Assembly: GCF_030013905.1 (NCBI RefSeq)
Contig: NZ_CP124862.1
Span: 3,165,051-3,229,050 of the forward strand
Reading direction: 5' to 3'
DNA: 64,000 bases
Origin: Petroclostridium sp. X23
Lineage (GTDB): Bacteria > Bacillota > Clostridia > SK-Y3
Both the position numbers and the translations under genes were made by a program. Numbering within the stretch: the first letter of the stretch is position 1; each line of letters opens with the position of its first letter. The notes beneath the pieces were generated by a model that was given only the letters and a program-made list of their open reading frames with translations, did not search any database and was not told the DNA's origin. Of the stretch, positions 47,145 to 56,642 are shown in pieces.

Positions 47145-47723
47145 ATGAACGTAGGTAACAGAATTAGAGAAATAAGACTACGAAAAAACAAAACTCTTGA
47201 TGATATTGCAAAACCTTTAAATATGACAAGAGGGGCAATCTCAAGAGTCGAAAGCAAAGATTCTGTTGATTTGAAGTTACTGTTTAAAATTTCAAAAGTA
47301 TTAAATGTACCCATTCATCATCTAATATATGAAGATAATGAATTAGTTACTGGCATTGAGGGAAAAGAGAAATTTTCAAAGCCACTTAATATTAGAGACC
47401 TTCATCCCAATAGCATCAATGAATATGATAGACTACCGTTAGATAATAAAGACTTTATTTCATGTATTGCATTGGAATTTGAAAGGGAGATTAATAGAAC
47501 CGTAAACAATCTACAAAAGGAACATCAAGAGCAATATACAATGATTGCAAATGAAATTTTAAATATATCTAAACATATAATTACAAATTTTGCTGGAAAT
47601 ATAGTACATAGAATGAATACTAGTGATGACAATCATAATCAATTAAAACAATATATAGTTGATTACTCAAGTATGTCACAAGCGAAATATACTGCCTCCG
47701 TAAAATCTATTCTAAAAATCTAA
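47145..47723 (+). CDS. XRE-family helix-turn-helix regulator
   Basis: 192 residues. N-terminal helix-turn-helix about 5-62: RIREIRLRKNKTLDDIAKPL, MTRGAISRVES, then LFKISKVLNVPIHHLIYED. The C-terminal part (about 80-192) is a long helical region of unknown role. AAGGAGG before the ATG. Divergent from 46551-46988, which it may regulate. Confidence 0.88.
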   Translation: MNVGNRIREIRLRKNKTLDDIAKPLNMTRGAISRVESKDSVDLKLLFKISKVLNVPIHHLIYEDNELVTGIEGKEKFSKPLNIRDLHPNSINEYDRLPLDNKDFISCIALEFEREINRTVNNLQKEHQEQYTMIANEILNISKHIITNFAGNIVHRMNTSDDNHNQLKQYIVDYSSMSQAKYTASVKSILKI

Positions 47724-47829
47724 ACGCTAAAACTATAGGTTTTACTGCTGGTAATTCATTATGTTAAATATTAGTAACATATATATTAATCATTACTAAC
47801 AATTATTTTAGGAAAGGAGGTTAACTACT

Positions 47830-48186
47830 ATGTACGTTTATGATTCAAATACTATTGATAACTATAATGTATTAAAAAATGTAAAAGATGAAATTGGCGA
47901 AAGTAATTTTAACAATCTCATCATGACGTGGAAAAGAGGAATATCATCTGAGTTTGAAACTTTTCTTTTTGGCAGCGAATTTTCATATGTTAGAGAGCTA
48001 ATCAATGCATTAAACGCAACTATAGACATCGCTGAATCATTAGTGAGTGATGGTCTGTTTGGCATATATATTGGACTAGTGCCTGAGAATAATATAGACG
48101 ACACTTATTTACCCGTATACTTTATTTTTAGATGCACTAATAATGGTAGAAGTACAATCGTATCCCCAGTACCTTTATTTTCATAA
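47830..48186 (+). CDS. Hypothetical protein
   Basis: 118 residues, no recognised domain; helical N-half and a beta-rich end (YLPVYFIFRCTNNGR). AAAGGAGG upstream of the ATG. Follows the XRE gene by 106 nt. Confidence 0.65.
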   Translation: MYVYDSNTIDNYNVLKNVKDEIGESNFNNLIMTWKRGISSEFETFLFGSEFSYVRELINALNATIDIAESLVSDGLFGIYIGLVPENNIDDTYLPVYFIFRCTNNGRSTIVSPVPLFS

Positions 48187-48293
48187 TTTTACTTAATAAG
48201 CTTATAATTGATTGTGTCAATTATACTTCTACGGTAAAATTAATACTACATTTACTTTATTAATTCAGTGCAATACCGTTAATTAATGTAAGA

Positions 48294-48343
48294 GCATTTC
48301 CTGTCCTTAGCATGACATTAAACTGCTTCTTATTTTTTGTTCA
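48294..48343 (+). repeat. Dispersed intergenic repeat, copy 2
   Basis: Partner of 45263-45310: TTCCTGTCCTTAGCATGAC, AAACTGC and TATTTTTT in the same order. Confidence 0.45.
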
Positions 48344-48583
48344 AAATCAGAGAAACAAGTTGAGCAACTTATTATAAAACATAGATTACAAAGAATTCTG
48401 GAACACGCAAAAGATTACATTGCAGTAGCAGTAGCCAAAAAACTGCTGTATAGATACCAGAATAGTACATCTCGTGTAAATCAATCAGTCGCTTACACAG
48501 ATGTCTCTGCAATGCTGCGGAGAACTTTCATTTATAAAAATCTAATTCTGAAGTTACCAAGTAGTAATTGTTTCGATCCCTAA
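48311..48583 (+). pseudogene. Coding-like remnant without a start
   Basis: Open for 90 codons between two stops but with no usable start near the beginning. Reads EQLIIKHRLQRILEHAKDY then AKKLLYRYQNS and ends LPSSNCFDP. Looks like the end of a protein gene whose 5' part is lost. Confidence 0.4.
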
Positions 48584-48608
48584 AAACTGCTAATTAAAAT
48601 CTGTAGAC

Positions 48609-48642
48609 AAGGGTTAGAAGGTTAGTCTTCTGACCCTTTTCC
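48609..48642 (+). terminator. Terminator-like hairpin
   Basis: AAGGGTTAGAAG pairs with CTTCTGACCCTT (one mismatch), followed by TTCC. Confidence 0.5.
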
Positions 48643-48677
48643 TATTGTCATTTTCACATTGAAAGGAGGTGTTTATC

Positions 48678-48869
48678 ATGTGCCAAACTTGCTTTTACAA
48701 AGATTGCACACCTATGGACATATCTATGTGCTGGCAGTGCTCTCTCTTTCTTGAGACTTGTACGCCAATTGCCGCTTGGGATGGATTTTCTAACGGCGAC
48801 TGTGCTGCATATTTGTGCGAGTCCTGTACCCATTACGATTGCGTTTTCAGCCAATGTATCAACCTATAA
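48678..48869 (+). CDS. Cysteine-rich small protein
   Basis: 63 residues with 12 cysteines, several as CxxC (CQTCFYKDC, CWQCSLF, CESCTHYDC), suggesting zinc or other metal binding. Start at 48678 follows AAAGGAGG. No named family. Confidence 0.65.
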   Translation: MCQTCFYKDCTPMDISMCWQCSLFLETCTPIAAWDGFSNGDCAAYLCESCTHYDCVFSQCINL

Positions 48870-48902
48870 TCCAAAACATTAAATTGATTGGAGGAATTAC
48901 TA

Positions 48903-49598
48903 ATGAAGTCAACTCATGTAAAGGGACAAATATGCCTTATAGAAACCAATTTCAATGCTGTAAAAGAGTTTGAGAAATCCTACTCCTACATCTTGAAAGA
49001 ACGTATGGAGGAATATGGTGTTGATGGACTAATGGATGCTGAAATATTGAGTTTACTCACCGGAATCAGCATTGAAATCATAAAGAAAGCTCTTGACGAT
49101 TTTGGGATGCTTGACCTCATGAAATACCTAAATTCCATGAACTTGAGTAAGGCACAACGAAGGAAACTAGAACTTCTGTATCTTTATCATAAGCGTATGC
49201 TCACATCTACTCATAAAGAGAAGCCAATTTTAAACAGCTCAATTAAAGCTGGCGAGTTTGCACTTACACTATTTACAGACAAAGTATATGAGTGCTTTTA
49301 CATTATATGTCTTGACTCTCAAAACCGGGTCAACAAAGCGACTCTTGTTCATGAAGGCACCATCAATGAAGCTCCTGTGTATCCAAGACTGATTGTTGAA
49401 CATGCCCTTGCATACCGGGCAAATAGTGTTATCCTTTCCCACAACCATCCCGGTGGTAGTCAATCTCCATCGAAGGCTGATATTGATGTTACACAAAAGA
49501 TTAAACAGGCCCTAGATCCCATTAATATCAAAATCATCGACCATGTTATAGTGGCAGATGGGCAGTATATAAGTTTTGCCGAAAAAGGATTGATATAG
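48903..49598 (+). CDS. RadC/JAB-domain protein
   Basis: 231 residues. N-terminal helical part (about 1-95), then an MPN/JAB metalloprotease-like domain with the metal motif LSHNHPGGSQSPSKAD. RadC-like JAB proteins are common on plasmids and integrative elements; their role is unsettled, and a DNA repair function is not supported by recent work. GGAGG before the ATG at 48903. Confidence 0.9.
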   Translation: MKSTHVKGQICLIETNFNAVKEFEKSYSYILKERMEEYGVDGLMDAEILSLLTGISIEIIKKALDDFGMLDLMKYLNSMNLSKAQRRKLELLYLYHKRMLTSTHKEKPILNSSIKAGEFALTLFTDKVYECFYIICLDSQNRVNKATLVHEGTINEAPVYPRLIVEHALAYRANSVILSHNHPGGSQSPSKADIDVTQKIKQALDPINIKIIDHVIVADGQYISFAEKGLI

Positions 49599-49615
49599 GA
49601 AGGAGAGTGCTTACA

Positions 49616-49855
49616 ATGAGGATTGAGAAATATGATGCTCGGTATTGGGCAGTTTATGATGATACAAATAAGCTTGTATGTGTCACTGTATATAAGAAAG
49701 GATCTAATGAAGTTGTCCTCAGATTACAGTCAAATGACGCTGCTGTTATTGAAAATTTAAAGCAAAAGTATAAAGATATTTCCAATTTGAAGAAAGAAAA
49801 CACTTTATCTGAAAGTAATAATGGTGCATCTATTTACAAATATCAAAGAAAGTAA
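49616..49855 (+). CDS. Small hypothetical protein
   Basis: 79 residues; N-terminal beta hairpin pattern (YDARYWAVYDDTNKLVCVTVY) then a basic helical end. Start at 49616 follows GGAAGGAG. Probably co-transcribed with the radC-like gene 17 nt upstream. Confidence 0.65.
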   Translation: MRIEKYDARYWAVYDDTNKLVCVTVYKKGSNEVVLRLQSNDAAVIENLKQKYKDISNLKKENTLSESNNGASIYKYQRK

Positions 49856-50033
49856 TCTAAATTCCAAAAGAATGCCATATCATTTTGGCAACTTTTCATC
49901 ACATCCTTAACCAATTTAAGGACGCCTCCAGAAATTGGGCATCCTTATCTGACATTCTTAATATTCCATTCAACAATGGAATGTAGTTAATTAATCACTT
50001 CATTCGACTCAATTGTCTATAGGAGGTTTTATT

Positions 50034-50201
50034 ATGCTTGAGGAAAAGAATTTCAAATGCTTTAGTTGTGTCTATTATCCATTTAACTGCAACTATCTTA
50101 ATACTGCGTCAAGTAAAGATGATACAAAAGTTATCAGTATTCTACACCGCTTTATGGAGAACAGCTGTAAATATTACTATTCAATCAAGCAACTCAAATG
50201 A
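50034..50201 (+). CDS. Small hypothetical protein
   Basis: 55 residues; cysteines in CFSCVYYPFNC and a late Cys may bind metal. AGGAGG before the ATG; ends 13 nt before the HIRAN gene. Confidence 0.6.
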   Translation: MLEEKNFKCFSCVYYPFNCNYLNTASSKDDTKVISILHRFMENSCKYYYSIKQLK

Positions 50202-50214
50202 AAGGAGGATATTC

Positions 50215-50685
50215 ATGATGTCTGATAAAGAAATTAAAAGACGTAAAATTGCCCGTGCTGTGTTTGTAGAAGCATGGTATCTTAAGAAACAAACAGTCAT
50301 ATTTATCTATGGTATCGGAACTGCCTTGAAGATAGCCTGGAATACAGTTCGAAGTTATATGAGATATCATTATTCCAAAGTACGTGGAACTACTTTTGGA
50401 AACCGGCAAACATTGCTAAAACGATTATCTATGTATGATGCTAAAGACATAATCTTATCTTTTGTAAGAGAACCAAATAATCCCGCTGACGCTTCTGCTG
50501 TACAGGTATGGGCAAGTGTACAGAACAGAGGTAAAGTCTGTATTGGTTATTTGTCAAAGCAACTCGCTGCAGAGCTTGCACCACTATTAGATGCTGGGAA
50601 AATGGCAGTTGTAAAGTTTGACTGCATTACAGGCATAGGCCGAAATAGTTATCTTGGCTGCAATTTCAGATTTCTGATTATATAA
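50215..50685 (+). CDS. HIRAN-domain protein
   Basis: 156 residues. Basic N-terminal helical region, then a HIRAN domain from about residue 60 (VRGTTFGNRQ, VREPNNPADASAVQVWAS, IGYLSKQLAAELAPLLD). HIRAN domains bind DNA ends or gaps and are found in defence and repair contexts. AAAGGAGG precedes the ATG. Confidence 0.85.
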   Translation: MMSDKEIKRRKIARAVFVEAWYLKKQTVIFIYGIGTALKIAWNTVRSYMRYHYSKVRGTTFGNRQTLLKRLSMYDAKDIILSFVREPNNPADASAVQVWASVQNRGKVCIGYLSKQLAAELAPLLDAGKMAVVKFDCITGIGRNSYLGCNFRFLII

Positions 50686-50846
50686 AAAAGCTGCCTATTG
50701 CTAAGCAGCCAATACAAAGTTTGGTTATGAAAAACCACTTCCACCAACCTTTTCTCTAGATTAATTATATCTTATCTATCAATAATTTTAAAGACGAATT
50801 ATTAAATATCAAAGATATCTATATTAGTGCCATAGATGGCAGTTCA

Positions 50847-50884
50847 GTAAGAGAGATAGTAGTTTTATGCCCTATCTCTCTTAC
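50847..50884 (+). terminator. Hairpin in gene-free stretch
   Basis: 13-bp perfect stem GTAAGAGAGATAG with its complement, 12-nt loop. No long T-run. A smaller GCTGC/GCAGC hairpin lies at 50690-50709. Confidence 0.45.
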
Positions 50885-50998
50885 CAATTAATAAATAAAC
50901 AGCTATAAACTCAAGCATATACTCATTGAATAAGGATTCTGCACTGGTAGATATTGATTAAGTTTGATATCAACGATTGTATGTCAACACACACAATG

Positions 50999-51095
50999 AT
51001 ATCCACAGACATGCTTATTATTTCAACTGTTATCCACAAAAAAATAATTATGTGTACAGATTAACTTCGAGGATTGTTAGATATCTAACAATCCT
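50999..51095. other. DnaA-box-like sites and 26-bp palindrome, possible origin
   Basis: A consensus DnaA box TTATCCACA (51030-51038), a one-mismatch copy ATATCCACA (50999-51007), and a perfect 26-bp palindrome centred on TTAGATATCTAA (51070-51095) lie within 100 bp, just before the split GHKL gene. An origin is possible because the element encodes a putative replication initiator 1.7 kb away. Confidence 0.4.
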
Positions 51096-51118
51096 TATGT
51101 TTTGAGAGGAGAATTACT

Positions 51119-51697
51119 ATGATAAATGATATTACAATTAATGGATTAGTTTATAAATGGCAAGAAGAATTTGATGTGAATCTTACTCTTGCATATGAAA
51201 ATAACTCCTCGAGTGAATGGCACATCATCCGAGAGTTTGTATCCAACGCTTTAGACTGTGTAAATATGGATATCGATAAGGTCCAAATCACAAATTATAA
51301 TAAATCTATCCATATCAAAGATGATGGAGATGGTTATCCACTGGTGTATGCCAAACGTATCGGAGCTACGAGCAAAAAAGATGACTCCTCTACTATCGGA
51401 ATGTTTGGTGAAGGTTTTAAAATGAGCCTACTAACCTGTATCCGTAAAAACATCAAAGTCATGCTTGCCAGCATGGATTGGCTAATTGTTCCTAAATTAG
51501 TTGAATCAGAAGGTCATCAAGTACTATTTTATGATATTTATTGCACTGGACAACCTATGAATGGCAGTCTGGTTATAATAGAAACAATAGAAGCCATCAC
51601 TGAGGTTATTAATAATCTTCATGACTATTTCCTCCATTACTCCAAGGAGCAATGCCTGTCCGGAAATCAGTCTAACGGCATTTACCCTTTAAATTGA
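51119..51697 (+). pseudogene. GHKL ATPase-like protein, N-terminal part of a split gene
   Basis: 192 codons with GHKL motifs: EFVSNALDCVNMD (N box), IKDDGDGYPL (G1) and GMFGEGFKMSLL (G2). The frame stops after SNGIYPLN; the matching C-terminal part resumes at 51981. About 270 bp of IS-like sequence lies between. AGAGGAG precedes the ATG, so an N-terminal product could still be made. Confidence 0.7.
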
Positions 51698-51709
51698 ATA
51701 TAACGTTTC

Positions 51710-51980
51710 GAAAAAACACCTTGACCATTATAAGTTGAACACCTTAACCGCTTAAAATGAACAGCGTGCCCGCTATGACTGTACACAGCAATTCTTCGGA
51801 AGTTTATGAAACATATGATACATATTGCCACCTTAGAAAACTAATGCGTTAAACCTCGGGAGTTTGAGGGCAGAGCCCTCATATTTCATATCTTGAGATT
51901 CATATTCTTACAAACAGAATTGGGTGTCCAATCGGAACGATTGCACTGTTCAATCTATGCGGTCAAAGTGTCAAATCTGA
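51710..51980. mobile_element. IS/MITE-like insert splitting the GHKL gene
   Basis: Non-coding block whose ends resemble imperfect inverted repeats: left TTGACCATTATAAGTTGAAC and right (complement) TTGACCGCATAGATTGAACA. No transposase frame. The repeated TTGAAC elements recall ends of larger IS families, but the family is not certain. Confidence 0.5.
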
Positions 51981-52544
51981 GGCGGCATATTCATAAATAA
52001 TGGAATATCAAAACTTTACAATAAGGGTGTATATGTCAAAGACCTGCACGGTATGTTCTCTTATAGTTTATGTCTAGAAAATATAAACCAGGATCGTGAC
52101 GCTATCTCTTATTCTGGCATCGGTTACAAGGTCAGAGATATCTGGGAGGATATAAACAACATTGAACTCATAAAAATCTTTCTCCAGCAAGCCATAAAAC
52201 CGCATCAGGAGCGTGATAGGCATATTGAGTTCTATGCTTCGATGTACAGCAACAATCCATATGTCTGGGCAAGAGCTTTCACTGAATTGTATGGAGAGAA
52301 TTCTAGATTGTTTACCAATGACATCGCGGCAAGAGAAGCAGAAGCCCTTGGCTTTCTACCGATTAGTGTTGGTCACAATATAGGTCGGATACTACGGCAG
52401 GGAGGTATTAAAACAGATGAAGAAGGGCTGTCTGATGACTACGAATTCATCTTCTCGAAGAAGTTAAGCCGTGAGGAGCAATCCGTATTAGACTTACTTC
52501 CATTGTATGCAAGCGTTGCAGGCAGTACCCGGTCTATAGTATAA
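51981..52544 (+). pseudogene. C-terminal part of the split GHKL gene
   Basis: Open frame without an own start: begins GGIFINNGISKLYNKGVYV, then VKDLHGMFSYSLCLENINQDR, and ends ASVAGSTRSIV. An internal ATG at 52053 exists but lacks a good ribosome binding site. Reads as the continuation of 51119-51697. Confidence 0.65.
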
Positions 52545-52739
52545 GAATGATGAATTCTCTATGTGGAATGTATAAGTTTGTAGCAAAATTGATGGTGTTT
52601 AGTGATTCTATCAAGTTATAATCCTCATTAAGTTTGTAAAGAAACTATTTGCTACCGTATAAATATATACCGACCAAGTTTATTTGTTTGTAATTAGCTA
52701 TTTGTTTATCCTATGTTCAATCACCGCATTATTATCTAA

Positions 52740-54044
52740 TTAAATTTTGTACTGCAAATCTTTGAAAAAGTCTGAGTCTATGTTTACTTCAATCGCTCTT
52801 TTCTGCTCATCTGGAAGACTATCAAGAATACGCTCAATGGTTATAGGCTTAAGTTCTTCATCGCTATATATGTAGTGATATCCCATAGCCAGTATCTTGT
52901 GTTTGTATTTATTGATGCTCTTATCGCTTAGAATACAATTAGCTTTTTCTCTGTCATTTAAGTGGTCGATAACCATTTTGAGCCTATTCTTTTCTGTCAT
53001 TGAAAACTCCGTACTATTATTAATAAATGAAAACAACTTCTTCCTGGTGGTAATAATTTTATCAAAATGATACTTAGAGATGAAACTTTTCACATAATAA
53101 ATACCTATCTCATAATTACATACATCCTGAAAAGTACCAATCCCCGAAGGCATTAATGGCGAATCGTAAGGGATATACGCCACATTATTGTCCGGATTAT
53201 ATTTCTCAAATAGGATACTCGGATCCTTCCGTTTCATGAATCGCTGTTTTTTGCTCTCTTCGAACATTTGCTCTAATATATGCGTTGGCTTTTTACGATC
53301 ATCAGGAACTGATATACACGTATAAGGATTATAACGTGGTAGCCCTTTTGAATGTATCAAATCATATTTAATCTTAGGCCTATGCAATTCCATTTCAAAC
53401 CTAAGCATCGCATCCCCAAGATCTATATTCACCAGATCTCTACGCCAACAATATGCAGACGGTCGTTGTATATACTTTCTATCTAAACGTTCCTTCTTCT
53501 TAAGGTATATTCTCTCAATAGCGTTGCTAGCACCGATATCTTTTCCGCTAACATTATAAACTGTACCATCTTCTTCATATTCATCGAGTTTGTTATATCT
53601 TGGAACATTCATCTTTCCTATCACTTCGTAATATCTCTTGATATTTTCTGCACTATCAATTAAATCAAAGTTGATCTCAATCTTTGATATAGACCAGAAT
53701 CTAATATGAGAAAGTTCATATATCTTTGGTAATATATTAGATAATCGCATGCAAAGTATTTCCCATAACACCTGAAAATTGAAAGCCCAGATAGATGCGA
53801 TATTATCACCCTTAAGTAGCTTTGGAATGCTAAAACTTAAGAACAAAGTCCCTCGCAATAAATATGGATACGAGCCACCGTAAGGTAGGTAAGGATAATA
53901 ACTCAAATGCAAGCAGTCATCTACCTTAATTGACTTAGCTCCTTTAAGCACTGGAATATCTTTAACATCAATATATCTCCAGTCAGTAATATTAATATCT
54001 GTATGTTTTACATGTGTAGAGAGTACAACACGATCAAACGCCAC
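52740..54044 (-). CDS. Putative replication initiation protein (II/X-like)
   Basis: 434 residues, no membrane segments. Features recall phage/plasmid replication proteins of the II/X type: FWSISKIEINFDLIDSAEN with a strand-loop core, and AMLRFEMELHRPKIK resembling the conserved RFE-x-L-x segment; Tyr residues for nicking could not be assigned with confidence. GGAGG precedes the ATG. Followed 3' by nothing on its strand for 190 nt. Alternative: an unrelated element-specific protein. Confidence 0.5.
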   Translation of the reverse strand: MAFDRVVLSTHVKHTDINITDWRYIDVKDIPVLKGAKSIKVDDCLHLSYYPYLPYGGSYPYLLRGTLFLSFSIPKLLKGDNIASIWAFNFQVLWEILCMRLSNILPKIYELSHIRFWSISKIEINFDLIDSAENIKRYYEVIGKMNVPRYNKLDEYEEDGTVYNVSGKDIGASNAIERIYLKKKERLDRKYIQRPSAYCWRRDLVNIDLGDAMLRFEMELHRPKIKYDLIHSKGLPRYNPYTCISVPDDRKKPTHILEQMFEESKKQRFMKRKDPSILFEKYNPDNNVAYIPYDSPLMPSGIGTFQDVCNYEIGIYYVKSFISKYHFDKIITTRKKLFSFINNSTEFSMTEKNRLKMVIDHLNDREKANCILSDKSINKYKHKILAMGYHYIYSDEELKPITIERILDSLPDEQKRAIEVNIDSDFFKDLQYKI

Positions 54045-54225
54045 TATTTCACCTCCTTCCCAATCATCAATCTGCTGTGCTTCATGCGTACTTATAATTT
54101 CAAGGTGCTATCCGCTAAAATATTCATCATATTCAATTACACCGTAAGCCTTATAATAACTACGTTAGAGGTCATTTTTCTAACGAAAAATTTACTCTAA
54201 CTTCGACATGTTATAAGAATAATCT

Positions 54226-54654
54226 CTATCCTTCATCTACCATCTTAGTGTTGTTTTTTAATTTAGCTAAACTTTCAGCAATCTTTTGTGCATCAACATT
54301 ATCGCCATCAAGTCCTAACTTTACTTGAATCAAAATATTGTTCAATATCGTTCTTCCTTCATCATCAAGAGATTTGGTAAGTTTATAAAGAATATCAACT
54401 CCCTCTGGATTTTCCTTTTCTAACTTCACTCCTGTAGTCTCAACATGTTGGCCCATCAATCTTAGAACTTCTGTTTCATCTATCCCAAGTATGCTAATAA
54501 GTTTATCTAATACCTCTTTAGATGGTTTCTTCTTACCTGTTTCAATCTTCCCAAGATATGAATGATCAACCCCTATTATCTCACCTAACCTTCGTAACGT
54601 ATAATCGGCTTGCATCCTATATCCTTGAAGATATTCACCCAACTTCTCTGCCAT
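54226..54654 (-). CDS. XRE-family regulator of the integration module
   Basis: 142 residues. N-terminal helix-turn-helix: YTLRRLGEIIGVDHSYLGKIETGKKKPS split over about 14-45; helical C-terminus. Start at 54654 follows GGAGG. It is divergent from the excisionase and integrase genes, whose promoter region has two 19-bp direct repeats; a phage-repressor-like role is likely. Confidence 0.9.
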   Translation of the reverse strand: MAEKLGEYLQGYRMQADYTLRRLGEIIGVDHSYLGKIETGKKKPSKEVLDKLISILGIDETEVLRLMGQHVETTGVKLEKENPEGVDILYKLTKSLDDEGRTILNNILIQVKLGLDGDNVDAQKIAESLAKLKNNTKMVDEG

Positions 54655-54691
54655 AAGAATTCCTCCGGTATTATTTTTCTTCAAATTTTTG

Positions 54692-54749
54692 TTGACTTAT
54701 TTAGTCCACAGATATATAATGATATTGCCGTTGACCTAATTAGTCCACA
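54692..54749 (+). promoter_or_regulatory. Tandem promoters with 19-bp direct repeats
   Basis: TTGACTTATTTAGTCCACA (54692-54710) and TTGACCTAATTAGTCCACA (54731-54749), 39 bp apart, differ at two positions. In the first, TTGACT is followed after 17 nt by TATAAT (54715-54720); the second has TTGACC, 17 nt, AATTAT. Each promoter therefore contains the repeat, fitting repressor operators for the XRE protein. Confidence 0.7.
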
Positions 54750-54819
54750 AACTAATTATATCTCTTTTGTAGGCTAGTGTCAATAATTTGAATTTCTAAT
54801 TGAAAGGATGATAATATTT

Positions 54820-55014
54820 ATGTCAAAGTTAACACTAACAATTTCTGAATTTGCTGATCAGATGAACATAAGCCGCACCAAAGCCTATGAATTAGCGAAA
54901 AATGGTTCCATACCCGTTATTCGCATTGGCAGATCGATCAGAGTAATAACCAGCCTCTTCGAAGATTATTTAAAAGACCAAGTAGTAAATAAAGACTCTA
55001 GCACGTTACGATAA
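54820..55014 (+). CDS. Excisionase-like helix-turn-helix protein
   Basis: 64 residues of the MerR/excisionase-type fold: TISEFADQMNISRTKAYELAK then IPVIRIGRSIRVITSLFEDYL. Such proteins direct integrase towards excision. Start 54820 or an in-frame ATG at 54808. Directly upstream of the integrase and downstream of the tandem promoters. Confidence 0.82.
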   Translation: MSKLTLTISEFADQMNISRTKAYELAKNGSIPVIRIGRSIRVITSLFEDYLKDQVVNKDSSTLR

Positions 55015-55227
55015 ACTAACATAAGCATAAGTCAATTTAATACATTAGAAACTCATGAAAGGAACTAATATGTTATGAATACCAGCATTTTAATTTTACT
55101 CCAGCATAACAAGAAAAGAGAACCTCCCTAATAAACACTGCATGACCTAGTATTAAAAATAAGGTCATCTACTTAGTCCGACTGATGAAACTAGTAAGCA
55201 AATCAAATAATCAAAGGAGATTAGATT

Positions 55228-56460
55228 ATGGATGGATCAATTCAAGAAAGACTTAATGCCAAAAGCAAAAAGGTATATGATGTAATGTATCGGGTTCTAG
55301 ACCTGAAGACAGGAAAGAAGAAGCAAAGGATTAAACGTGGCTTCACAAAGAAAGGTGATGCCCAGAAGTTTCTTAATGAAGTACTTGGACAAATTGAAAA
55401 CAACAACTATGTTGATGCCAAGAAAATAACTCTCCGTGAACTTATGAATGAGTGGTACAGCAAGTTTGTTGAAGGTAGATTAGCTGAAAATACTATCCGA
55501 GGTTACAAAGTAAATATTCAGAAGCATATCAATCCAAATATAGGATGGATTCCTTTACAACAGCTGACAACCAGAAATATTCAGAACTTCTATGACGATA
55601 TACTTAAAGATGAGGATGATGAAGAAAGTACTGGTCTTTCTGCTAAGACAATTATCTATATTCATCGTAATCTAAGTAAAGCATTAGACTGGGCAGTGAA
55701 GGATAGACTAATATTAAGAAACCCAGCCAAAGATGTTGAGCTTCCTTCAGTAAAGAAGTACCTAGGAAATGTGTATGATCAGAAAACAATAATGAAACTT
55801 CTTGCTTCAGTAAAAGATACTACTATGGAGCTTCCAATCGCTCTTGCTGGGCTTTCAGGGCTCCGCAGAGGGGAAGTAGCTGGTTTAAAATGGTCAGATT
55901 GTGATTTTGATCAGGGAATCATCTCTATAAGGAAACAACGAACCGGGAGTAAAAACAGCACAAAGCGAAGCGAAGTAAAGACCATTGACAGCTTGCGATG
56001 TATCCGAATAACTCAAACTCTATTGGATATCCTGAAACGTCACAAAGAGCTCCAGGATAAACAGAAGGACCTACTCGACGATGAGTATCACGACAATGGT
56101 TTTATATGCTGTGAAGAGGACGGAAGTATTATACCTCCTTCCAACTTTAGTAAAAGGTTTGAAAGCATCATCAAACACCAAGGTATTGAACCTATCAGGT
56201 TCCATGATATGAGGCACTCATTTGCAACAAATATGATCCGTTTGGGCGTACCAATTAATACTGTTTCAAAAATGCTAGGGCATTCTTCTGTTACTATTAC
56301 ACTTGATATTTATTCTCATGTCATGGATGAGATGCAAGTAGAAGCTGTTGAAAAACTTGACGCAGATATTGAAAAATATATGTCAAAAACGACTATATAC
56401 GCTAATGATTCTAATAACAATATGATAAAAGAAGAAGCTTTATTATATTTTGTAGCATAG
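55228..56460 (+). CDS. int: Tyrosine site-specific recombinase (integrase)
   Basis: 410 residues. N-terminal AP2-like arm-binding domain (about 1-55), SAM-like core-binding domain (about 60-165), catalytic domain (about 180-385) with Arg in GLSGLRRGEV, HDMRHSFATNMI (His-x-x-Arg), LGHSSVTITLDIYSH with the nucleophile Tyr. AGGAG precedes the ATG. Its gene sits beside the intact tRNA-Ser end as expected for Int of this element. Confidence 0.96.
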   Translation: MDGSIQERLNAKSKKVYDVMYRVLDLKTGKKKQRIKRGFTKKGDAQKFLNEVLGQIENNNYVDAKKITLRELMNEWYSKFVEGRLAENTIRGYKVNIQKHINPNIGWIPLQQLTTRNIQNFYDDILKDEDDEESTGLSAKTIIYIHRNLSKALDWAVKDRLILRNPAKDVELPSVKKYLGNVYDQKTIMKLLASVKDTTMELPIALAGLSGLRRGEVAGLKWSDCDFDQGIISIRKQRTGSKNSTKRSEVKTIDSLRCIRITQTLLDILKRHKELQDKQKDLLDDEYHDNGFICCEEDGSIIPPSNFSKRFESIIKHQGIEPIRFHDMRHSFATNMIRLGVPINTVSKMLGHSSVTITLDIYSHVMDEMQVEAVEKLDADIEKYMSKTTIYANDSNNNMIKEEALLYFVA

Positions 56461-56642
56461 CAATTTTAGTATCCAATTCAAAGAGTTATCAGTGAGTATC
56501 TTATAGGATTACAAAAAATTACTACAATATTAAATAAATAAGCTAAAATATACATTTTATTTTATAAAGATTTGAAGGAATTTCTCTTCTTATATAGAAT
56601 ATTTATGTATGTAACAACTATTTCACAAAGGAGCTGATGACT

